A DNA stretch of 64,000 nt from Anaerolineales bacterium UBA2317. GTDB lineage: Bacteria > Chloroflexota > Anaerolineae > Anaerolineales > Villigracilaceae. Below the pieces are notes generated by a model. That model was given only the letters and a program-made list of their open reading frames with translations, was not told the DNA's origin and did no database searches. Where the stretch lies: assembly GCA_002345215.1 (NCBI GenBank), contig DDVH01000052.1, positions 169,453 through 233,452 on the forward strand. Direction: 5' to 3'. Positions 1-9,400 of this stretch are shown one piece after another (position 1 is the first letter of the stretch; each line of letters begins with the position of its first letter). Made by a program: the position numbers and the translations under genes.

Positions 1-1
1 T

Positions 2-752
2 TCATCGCCAGAAGGTAACTTTACTCTTGATAATATTCGACAACTGTTTACAGTGCCTTTGATTGTCAATGCTTATAGAGTTAAGCATCCAAATCAGTGC
101 CATCACTGCTTTGGGCGGTGGCATTTTAGGTTTTTTACTTGCCTATTCTGTAACAGTTGGCGGTTTACCCAAATCGCTCCGTCCAATCTTAATGACATTC
201 TCCGGTGTTGCCTCAAATTTTGCAGGTGTTCCTTTAGCCTTTGCATTTGTTGCAACCATCGGTCGTCAGGGATTTATCACTCATATCTTAAGAGATTATC
301 TTGGCGTTGATGTATACAGTGCTGGTTTTAACTTATATAGTTTTGCAGGGTTAAGCCTTGTTTATATGTACTTTCAATTTCCATTAATGGTACTGATTAT
401 GGCACCCGCATTAGATGGCTTGAAGCGTGAATGGCGCGAAGCCGCAGAAAACTTAGGCGCAAGTTCAACTCAATATTGGCTCAAAGTCGCCTTACCTGTT
501 TTATTACCTTCCATTCTCGGCGCAATGATTTTATTGTTTGGCAACGCCTTTGGTGCTTATGCAACCGCATACGCCCTCACGGGAGGAAGAATTGGCATCG
601 TCACGATTCAGATTGGCGCACAGATTCGAGGCGATGTTCTTTATAATCCTGGTTTAGGGTATGCAATGGCTGTCGGTATGGTTATCATCATGGCAATTTC
701 ATTAGCAGGTTATTCATGGCTTCAAGCAAAAACTGAAAGGTGGTTGAGATGA
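2..752 (+). CDS. ABC transporter inner-membrane permease, 5'-partial, with apparent frameshift near 83
   Basis: Binding-protein-dependent transport permease, PotB-like family; forms the membrane channel with the next permease. Strong membrane helices alternate with the EAA loop (EAAENLGAS, about 429-455), the site that docks the ATPase. The open frame only begins at a TTG at 63, directly after a stop. The frame one base back (from position 2) reads continuously into a typical permease N-terminal stretch ending NAY, and joins the main frame if one A at 83/84 is removed, giving NAYRVSIQIS, which fits the family well. So this is one gene with a single-base insertion, either real or a sequencing error, and its true start lies left of the window. 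Its TGA overlaps the next ATG (ATGA). The substrate cannot be told from sequence; polyamine, iron and phosphonate importers all resemble it. Confidence 0.85.
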
Positions 753-1579
753 AATTTATTTCACGCCTACGCAAATTTCCATTTATGGCATGGCTTTGGT
801 TTCTTATTGGTGCCTTATATTTTGTGCTACCTTTGTTTGCTACATTTGAATTTTCATTAAGTTGGGACCCAGCCGAACCATTCAAAGCATATCAAAGAGC
901 CTTTGAAGATGTTCGTTTTTGGAGAAGTTTTATTGCCTCGAATGTATTTGCAGTGATAACAATCATTGCCTGTATCATTTTGGTAGTGCCGACAGCATAT
1001 TGGATTCGACTACGTTTGCCACAAGCCCGTCGTATTGTTGAATTCATTACACTTATGCCGTTTGTTGTGCCAGCCATTATTTTGGTGTTTGGTTTAATTC
1101 GTGTTTATAGCCAGCCAGTCACAATTCCGTTTACAGAAATTGTCTTAATGCAACCTTTCACCCAATTTAAAGCAGGTACAAATATTCTTATCGTTGCGGG
1201 GTATATGGTATTGGCAATGCCTTACATGTATCGCTCTGTGGATACTGGTATGCGAACAGTGGATATTCTTACTCTGACAGAAGCGGCTCAAAGCCTCGGG
1301 GCAAGCTGGTTCGTGATTATCACCAGAGTCATACTCCCAAACATTCGCTCCGCGTTATTGAGCGGTGCATTGCTCACCTTTGCTATTGTTGTAGGTGAAG
1401 TGATTTTGGCTTCTTTCCTTGGTGTGAATGCATTTGGTCCATATCTCTTTTTACTGGGTCAGCATCGTGCTTATGAACCAGCCGCACTTTCTTTTGTTAG
1501 CTTCCTGCTTACATGGATTGCCATGGGGTTGATTCAACTCGTCACCGGCGGACAAAACCAAACCGCAGGCGGACATTAA
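749..1579 (+). CDS. ABC transporter inner-membrane permease (second subunit)
   Basis: Second membrane subunit of the same importer, PotC-like, 276 residues, the usual size. Start chosen at ATG 749, which overlaps the preceding TGA by four bases and has a GAAAGG ribosome site at 735-740; a GTG at 740 would sit inside that site. About six hydrophobic segments are visible. The EAA loop (EAAQSLGAS, about 1278-1304) is the ATPase contact. The family works as a heterodimer of two permeases with an ATPase dimer and an external binding protein; no binding-protein gene is visible here, so it probably lies upstream of the window. Function as a permease is firm; substrate is unknown. Confidence 0.9.
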   Translation: MKFISRLRKFPFMAWLWFLIGALYFVLPLFATFEFSLSWDPAEPFKAYQRAFEDVRFWRSFIASNVFAVITIIACIILVVPTAYWIRLRLPQARRIVEFITLMPFVVPAIILVFGLIRVYSQPVTIPFTEIVLMQPFTQFKAGTNILIVAGYMVLAMPYMYRSVDTGMRTVDILTLTEAAQSLGASWFVIITRVILPNIRSALLSGALLTFAIVVGEVILASFLGVNAFGPYLFLLGQHRAYEPAALSFVSFLLTWIAMGLIQLVTGGQNQTAGGH

Positions 1580-1600
1580 GATTACGTGGAGAAACTTTCG

Positions 1601-2662
1601 ATGTCTTATTTATCTCTTTCCAATGTTACAAAACAATTTGGCGATACAACAGTTGTAGATAACTTTAACCTTGAAATTGCCAAAGGTGAGTTCGTATCTT
1701 TCCTTGGTCCATCAGGTTGTGGAAAAACCACAACTTTGAGAATGGTAGCAGGCTTTGAAACACCTTCTTCTGGCAATATATTGCTTAATGGTGTTGATAT
1801 TACACACAATGCACCAAACCAACGCAACGTCGGTATGATTTTTCAATCTTATGCTTTGTTTCCCAATATGACCGTTGCCCAAAATATAGGATTCGGTTTG
1901 AAGGTCCGTAAAGAAGCGGATGACGTTGTCAAACAACGTGTATCTGAAATGATAAGCCTCATTCACTTAGAAGCCCATGCTAACAAATATCCATATCAAC
2001 TTTCTGGCGGTCAACAACAACGTGTTTCATTGGCACGTGCGCTTGCCATTCGTCCACAAGTGTTGTTATTAGATGAACCGCTCTCTGCTCTCGATGCCAA
2101 AATCCGCGTTTCGTTACGCTCTGAAATTCGTTCCATTCAAAAGACCTTAGGAATTACGGCAATATTCGTTACACACGACCAAGAGGAAGCTTTATCTATC
2201 TCTGACAGAGTTGTTGTAATGAATGCCGGTGAAATTGAACAAGTGGGAACCCCATTTGAAATTTATAACTTCCCCAAGACACGATTTGTTGCAAATTTTG
2301 TTGGTTCATTGAATACAGCCAAAGCAGAAATTCTTGACCCAGCAAGCGGGCTTTTGAATATGGAGGGTATTCAATTGCAAACAGACGATGGTACAAAGAA
2401 CAGGAAAAAAGGCGATACAGTCACTTTTGCAATTCGCCCCGAACGTTTTAGTTTCGTATCTGAAGGTAAAAAAGAAAATGTTGTTGAAGGAAGAGTGGTG
2501 AACATTACTTTCTTAGGTTCAGTAGTACGGATTCAACTCCAAATTGGAAAAACGAATTTCAATATGGATACATTTAATCGTCCTTCACTTGAATTGCCGA
2601 AAATTGGGGATAGTTGTCAAGTCTCTTGTTCTAAAAAAGCAGTTCTGATTTTAGAAGATTAA
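1601..2662 (+). CDS. ABC transporter ATP-binding protein, PotA/FbpC type
   Basis: Energy-coupling ATPase of the importer, 353 residues. Walker A (GPSGCGKTT), Q-loop, signature LSGGQQQR, Walker B (LLLDEP) and the switch histidine (FVTHDQEEA) are all present in order. The last ~110 residues form a TOBE-like domain, as in PotA/FbpC/UgpC. Start chosen at ATG 1601 with GGAGA at 1588-1592; the in-frame GTG at 1586 belongs to that ribosome site. It follows the second permease by 21 bases, so the three genes form one transcript, closed by the hairpin at 2664. The family match is certain; the substrate (polyamine, Fe3+ or similar) is not resolved. Confidence 0.93.
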   Translation: MSYLSLSNVTKQFGDTTVVDNFNLEIAKGEFVSFLGPSGCGKTTTLRMVAGFETPSSGNILLNGVDITHNAPNQRNVGMIFQSYALFPNMTVAQNIGFGLKVRKEADDVVKQRVSEMISLIHLEAHANKYPYQLSGGQQQRVSLARALAIRPQVLLLDEPLSALDAKIRVSLRSEIRSIQKTLGITAIFVTHDQEEALSISDRVVVMNAGEIEQVGTPFEIYNFPKTRFVANFVGSLNTAKAEILDPASGLLNMEGIQLQTDDGTKNRKKGDTVTFAIRPERFSFVSEGKKENVVEGRVVNITFLGSVVRIQLQIGKTNFNMDTFNRPSLELPKIGDSCQVSCSKKAVLILED

Positions 2663-2663
2663 C

Positions 2664-2698
2664 AAAAAATCGGAAGTCTCACAGACTTCCGATTTTTT
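2664..2698. terminator. Bidirectional intrinsic terminator between convergent genes
   Basis: A perfect 16-bp inverted repeat (2664-2679 with 2683-2698, 3-base loop) starts with six A and ends with six T, so it can act on both strands. It sits between the stop codons of the ABC ATPase gene and the convergent PfpI-like gene. Confidence 0.93.
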
Positions 2699-2700
2699 AT

Positions 2701-3225
2701 TTAACCTTCCACTAGTGCTTTCACCAACTCACGATTGAAATCTGGAATATCCGCCACGACTCTACCCCAAACTTGGTTGCCCTCGCGGAAAGCCGCTTCA
2801 TCCGCCCACACCCCGCCGACATTTTCAAGGTCATCTTTAATTCCCGTTGAGCCCGTCACGCGTTGACCTTTTTTGATAATGCCTGCCGAAATTGCAGTCG
2901 AACCACCATGGCAAATAATACCAACGATTTTATTTGCATCATGCATCTCTTTCACAAGTTTTTTAACGACATCATATCTGCGTAATTTATCTGGCGCAAA
3001 ACCACCGGGGATAATGATTGCAAAAAGCTCATCTGCCTTCAAATCTTCAATTTTTGTATCAGGCGTAATCACCAAACCATTTTTTCCCTTGACAGGTTTC
3101 AAATCTAAGCCTGCACTCAAAACTTTTGCGCCTTCTTCTTGTAAGCGCATCACTGGAACATAATATTCCAAATCCTCTACACCTTCCGCAATTAATGTGG
3201 CGATGATTTTGTTTTGTAATTTCAT
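2701..3225 (-). CDS. DJ-1/PfpI family protein (general stress protein 18 / protease-like)
   Basis: 174-residue class-I glutamine amidotransferase-like protein of the PfpI group. The nucleophile elbow IICHGG places Cys105-His106, and the partner acidic residue is in the N-terminal IAEGVED motif (Glu14), as in PfpI/YhbO. PGG at 73-75 is the usual oxyanion-side loop. Relatives act as stress proteins, deglycases or oligomeric peptidases; activity cannot be assigned here. Start chosen at ATG 3225, with GGAGAAA just upstream; an earlier ATG at 3255 adds ten residues without family match. It is a single gene, convergent with the ABC operon. Confidence 0.9.
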   Translation of the reverse strand: MKLQNKIIATLIAEGVEDLEYYVPVMRLQEEGAKVLSAGLDLKPVKGKNGLVITPDTKIEDLKADELFAIIIPGGFAPDKLRRYDVVKKLVKEMHDANKIVGIICHGGSTAISAGIIKKGQRVTGSTGIKDDLENVGGVWADEAAFREGNQVWGRVVADIPDFNRELVKALVEG

Positions 3226-3340
3226 GTAGTTTCTCCGATTAGAGTATTTTATCATTCAGCAGGGTATCTCGCTTATAAAAAATCGTTACAACTCTTCACA
3301 GACAGTTTTGCAAACTTTTCATTTCTGTCATTTATAGCCG

Positions 3341-3370
3341 TTGACCCTAGTACTTAGCTCCTATTAAAAT
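3341..3370 (+). promoter_or_regulatory. Predicted sigma-70-type promoter for the surface-protein gene
   Basis: TTGACC (3341-3346), an 18-base spacer and TAAAAT (3365-3370), about 55 bases before the start of the giant surface protein. Both boxes are one mismatch from consensus. Prediction from sequence only. Confidence 0.55.
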
Positions 3371-3425
3371 GTAGAGAGCTTTATATTTTTTTCAGTTTTC
3401 ATTGTTTTTTATAAAGGGAAAATAT

Positions 3426-6400
3426 ATGTCCAGATTGGTTCGCGCTTTATTTTTACTGTTTGTCATTATTGCTTCATTGATATCAGGTCCGGTAACGACA
3501 GTACGTGCGGCATCTTTGCCTGCGGAAATAAATAAGCAGTTTACACCGCTTCAAATTGACGCCGGCGGGGTCTCTGTTCTTCGGATTTCTATTTTTAACC
3601 CGAATACTTTTCCGCTTACCAATGTTGCTTTTGTGGATGATTTGGTGCGTGTGCAACCTGGGTTATACGTCGCCAACCCAGCAGGGATTGTCAACACATG
3701 TGGAGGCACAGTAACTGCCGCGCCGAACGCAACAACTATCACCTTAAGTGGTGGAGGCGTACCTGCACAGACGGGTCCAACACCGGGGCAATGTTATATC
3801 GAAGTCAATATCTCATCTGTCACTGCTGGTAATTTAATCAATACAATTCCGGCGCATAATGCTCCTACCGATATTGGCTTAACTGCTGATGGTAACGATG
3901 GTGGGACTCCCGTCCTGATTACAAATACATCACCAGCAAGCGCCACGATTACAGTGATTGCCGTTTCGCCACCTTCATTATCAAAGACATTTAACCCGAA
4001 TACGATATTTGTGGGGCAGACAAGCCAATTAACGATTCGTATCAACAATAATGATGCCGACACAAATTTAACGGGTACATCTTATACGGATACTCTTCCA
4101 AGTGGATTGGTGGTTGCCACGCCGAATGGATTATCTACAAGTAATTGTGGTGCTGGCTCTTCAGTATCTGCTTCAGCGGGTGGAACAACAATTACATTAA
4201 CGAATGGCACTGTAACACCTAGCCAAGATTGTTTAGTGACAGTTAACGTGACAGGCGCGTTTGGGCAATATACGAATACAATCCCTGCTGGACCGTTAAA
4301 CCCCGGTTCGCTTCGAACCAATCAAGGTGTTACCAATGGAAGCCCTGCTTCTGCAAATTTAAATATTCAACCTGTGGGTGTGACAAAAGTTTTTTCACCT
4401 GATGCTGTGACTGCTGGTGGTACAAGTACATTAACCATTACACTTCAAAACCCAACTGCTTCACCTTATACAGGTGTAAGCATTACTGATAATCTTCCAA
4501 CAGGGGTTACAGTTGCAGGTATGCCGACAACGACATGTGGTGCAGGTGCTGTTAGTGGAAATATAGGGGATAGTTCAATTACATTAACAGGTGGCACAAT
4601 TCCGGCAAGTGGTTCTCCGCCAACGGTCGCTACTTGTACAATTACTGTGCCGGTTCAAATTTCACTAAGTGCATCTGGCACGCGTACGAATACAATTCCA
4701 GCCAATGCCTTAACAGCAGACCAACCTAATGTCACAAATTATTTAGCGGCTACAGATGATATAACGATTTCACCTGCTCTGACAGCCACAAAGGGTTATT
4801 CGCCAGCCATCATTGCATTAAATGGCATTAGCACTGTTACAGTTACTTTAACAAATAATAGCGGTACACCGCTTACCAATATTAGTTTTACAGATTCTCT
4901 TCCTACCAATTTAGAAGTTTCTGGAACACCTGCTTCACCACAATGTGGTGGGACGATAACAAACACGCTTGCCTCTGTAAGTTTAAGTGGTGGTTCGCTT
5001 GCGGCGGCACCTGGACCTGGCAACACTTGTACGATTACATTCCAAGTCACCAGTGATGACCCCGGAACTGGAACAACTTATGAAAATTCACTTCCTACTG
5101 GGAGTATTACAACTGCTGAGGGTGTAGGGAACAATTCAAACGTCACAACAGGAACCGATTTGACGGTTGTAAATGCCACCACGCTTCCAGTCACAGTAGC
5201 CAAAGCTTTTCAATCTACTACAATTTCACCGGGACAAACTGTTCGCTTAAGAATCACAGTCACTGCACCTGTAGATGTTGCTATCTCTGGAATGACGATT
5301 ACAGATAACTTGCCTGCTGGTTTGGTCATTGCCGCTTCTCCTTCTCCTACGGATAGTTGCCCGGGCGGGACTTTGACAGCAGTTGCCGGTACAAGTTTTA
5401 TTCAATTTTCAAATGGTGTTGGAAATTCATTATTGGCAGGCTCAAGCTGTAACATTGATGTTTATGTAACTTCCACAGAACCAAATGTATATGTAAACAC
5501 AATCCCTGCCAACTCTGTTACAACATCACAAGGGCGAACCAATGAATTAGGTGACAGCACTGCCACATTACGTGTGACAAGTATGTCTATTAGTAAAGCC
5601 TTTTACCCAACAGCCGTACAAGCAAATGGGCTTTCTACCATGACGATTACTTTACAAAATACAAATGACACTGCATTGACAAATGTAAGTGTAGTGGATG
5701 ATTTGCCGGGCAGTGCCACAAATGGTCTGCGAGTTGCACCTACACCCAACATTATCAATACTTGTGGTGGCAGTGTAAATGTAGATGTTAATAATGAAAT
5801 CATTACTTTAACGGGTGGGACAATCCCAGCACAAGTTGGAGGTGTTCCAGGGATTTGTACCATTACGATTGATGTAAGAGGCACAGACTCATCGCCATCT
5901 TCTCCAAGTACACAGACAAATATAATCCCTACAACAAATGTGAGTGCAACAGTATCAGATACCGGTGCTGTGATTGGACCGTTTGCACAAGCACAAGCCG
6001 CCTTGGACATTCAAAATTTATCTATTGGTGTAGTAAAAGGGTTTGACCCTGTGCTTGTATATGGTGGGGCAACATCATTAATGACTGTGCAATTAATTAA
6101 CCCTGAAAGCACACAACTGACAGGCATTGCATTTACAGATAATATGGATTTAATTCAGCCGGGCATTGTGCTAGCAGACCCAGTTATGTTTAATACAGGG
6201 ACTTGCGGAGGTACATTAACTGGTAATCCCGGTGATTCTTCTTTTTCATTTAGTGGTGGCACTTTATTAGCAAACTCAACTTGTACACTTACTTTGCGCG
6301 TGGTGATGAATGTAAATGGTAATCGGACCAATCGCATTCCTGCTGGTGCAGTGACAACCTTTAACGGTGTCAGCAGTACACAGGCTACAGAAGCCTCATT

Positions 6401-9400
6401 GACAAACTTGCCGGGTGTTAGCGTTAATAAAGTATTTAATCCTAACCCTATTCAAGTGAACGATATTACTACTTTAACGATTACAGTTTCAAATACAAGT
6501 AACATCCCCGTAGTAAACATGGAATTGAATGACAATTTGCCGGGCACATTGCCGACTGGTTTATACATCGCCAATCCTGCAAATGTTGTCAATACTTGTA
6601 ATGGAACGGTCACTGCCAACCCCGGTGCTCAAGTGATTAACTTAACAGGCGGTTCTTTAGCAGGCAATGATACTTGTTCCATCTCTGTCAGCATTACTAC
6701 AGATGAACCAGGTGCGTATGTCAACACCATTCCTGCTGGTGCATTAATCACCAATGACCCCAATGTAACCAATAACAATCCTGCCACTGATACGCTTCGT
6801 GTGGGTGATTTGTTCAGCCTTGGAAACCGCGTCTGGTTTGATACCAATAATAATAGTCTGATTGATGCGGGAGAAGTCGGCGTAGATAATGTCACAGTCG
6901 AGTTATATCGTGCAGACGGCAGTGGAAATCCAACAGGTAGTGCACTCGCTTCACAAGTTACATATCAAGGCGGATATTATCGTTTTGATGATGTAGCGCC
7001 CGGCGATTATGTCGTTGTGATTCCTGCCAGTCAATTTGAAACTGGCTCAGCCTTAGCAGGCTATCGAAGTAGTGGTAGCACAATTGATAATACAGGAGTT
7101 ATCAGCGAAACACCTTCTCCTGACCCAGATAATAATGTTGACAACGAAGATAATGGTGACCACATCACAAGTGGCACTTTCAATGGTGCGGTGATTAGTA
7201 ATGCGGTGACAATCGGACCGAATGCAGATGAGCCGACCAATGATACAGATGCACCTGCAATGAATCCTGCTGGTGAATCTGCCAATGACCGTAGCAACCG
7301 TACTGTAGACTTTGGTTTTTATCGTCAAGAACTAGGTGATATAGTTTTTGTAGATGTCAATGGAAATGGCACATACAATGCTGGTACCGATTCGTTAGTT
7401 GAAGGTGCAATTGTCCGCTTGTATTCTGGTGATGGTCTGACAGAAATCAATGTCGGACATGATGGTATTCTCGGCACAAGTGATGATTTATCAGGTTACT
7501 TTACAACCACAGCAACAGGTACATATTTATTTAGTGGTTTACCACAAGGCAATTACACTGTGCGTGTTACGCCACCAAACGGCTACACCAGCACAATAGA
7601 TACTGCCAATGCTGGTGATACAACCAACCCGAATAACAATATCAATAATAATGATAATGGTGTTGGCACTGCTAGCGGAACCGTATCCAGTAATGCAGTG
7701 ACGCTTACACCGGGCAGTACAGGCGCGGCATCCAATAATACAGTCACACAAACAACGGGCACAACCTCAAACCCGACAGTAGATTTTGGTTTTGTACCTT
7801 TATATAGTTTAGGAAATCGCGTTTGGTTTGATACAGATAACAGTAGCACCATTAACGGCTCTGAAGTTGGAGTCAATGGCGTCACTGTTGAATTGTATGC
7901 CGCTGATGGAAGTGGAAATCCAACAGGTGGCGTGTTAGCTACAGATGTAACTGCCAATGGCGGATATTATCGCTTTGATGATTTGCCGGCTGGGAATTAC
8001 GTTGTCATTATTCCTGCGACTCAATTCGCTTCAGGCGCACCTTTAGCAGGCTACTGGAGTTCCGGCACTACTTTAAGTGGAGCAGGAGCCATTAACGAAA
8101 CAACCGCTCCAGACCCAGATAACAATGTAGATAGTGACGATAATGGCACATTACAAACTGCTGGAGCATTCAATGGTTCTGTTATCAGCAGTGCTGTGAC
8201 TCTTGGACCCGGCACAGTTGAACCAACCAATGACAATGATGCCGACCCAACCAATCCACCGGGTGAAGCAGTCAATAGCCAAAACAACCGCACAGTAGAT
8301 TTTGGTTTTTATCGTGTAGAACTTGGTAATGTAGTATTTCTTGATATAGATAGTAATGGAAGTTATGATGCTGGCACAGATACATTGCTTGCAGGTGCAA
8401 CAGTGCAATTGTTTGCAAGCAATGGCACAACAGAAATCAATGTTGGACCTGACGGCATTTTAGGCACAGCCGATGATGCTTCTGGTGGTGTTGTCACTGG
8501 AGCAGGTGGTACCTATTTATTTAGTAATTTGCCACAAGGTGATTACATTGTACGTGTTATACCGCCAGTGGGTTACGCCAGCACAGTAGATACTGCTGAT
8601 AATGCCGATACAACGAATCCAAATACAAACACGGATAACAACGATAACGGCGTAGGCGAAGGATTTGGTCAGGTTTACAGCAACCCTGTGTCCCTTACGC
8701 CGGGAAGCGTTGGCGCGTCATCCAATAACACAGTTAATAATTCAAATGGCATTACCACAAATCCAACTGTTGATTTTGGTTTCCGTACTAATAATGGATT
8801 ATTAAAAACAATTGTTGATACCAATGAAACTTTTACAAACGGAAATGATGTTGCCATTGGTGAAATTGTGACGTATCAAATTACGATCGATGTGCCGGTA
8901 GGTGTGACGTTAAGTAATGTTACCGTCACAGACCAAATGGATAGAGGGCTTGCGTATGTAGATTGTGTTTCTGCTACGTTAGGTGGTGTTGATGTAACTG
9001 GCTCTGTTTGCCCGCCAGTTGTTTCTTCTATTACAGACCCAGGCGATGACCCTGCCAACCCAGCAAATCCCGGCAGACAAGTCGTCTTTTCAATTGGAAC
9101 GCTTTCAGCGACCTCAGCTTCTCAATTGGTTATTCAATATCGAGCCATTGTTTTGGATGTGATTGAGAATCAAGGTGGCGATAGTTTAAACAATAATGTT
9201 ACTTGGGCATGGGATGGTGGTTCATTCTCAGCCAGTGCGCCGAATGTAAATATTGTTGAACCAGATTTAGATATACAAAAAACTGCTACCCCAACAAATA
9301 ATGTTGCCATTGGTACGCCCGTACAATTTACGTTGGTGATAGACCATACAACCCCACAAAGCACAATTGATGCATTTGATGTTGTGGTTTCAGACTTTTT

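Noticed and set aside
53..310. Open frame of 85 codons at the left edge
   Set aside because: Its first ten codons belong to the permease before the frameshift; the rest is an out-of-frame, Cys-rich shadow.
7053..8408. Several antisense open frames under the surface protein
   Set aside because: They mirror its repetitive Thr/Asn-rich codons, have no family match or ribosome sites, and follow the repeats.
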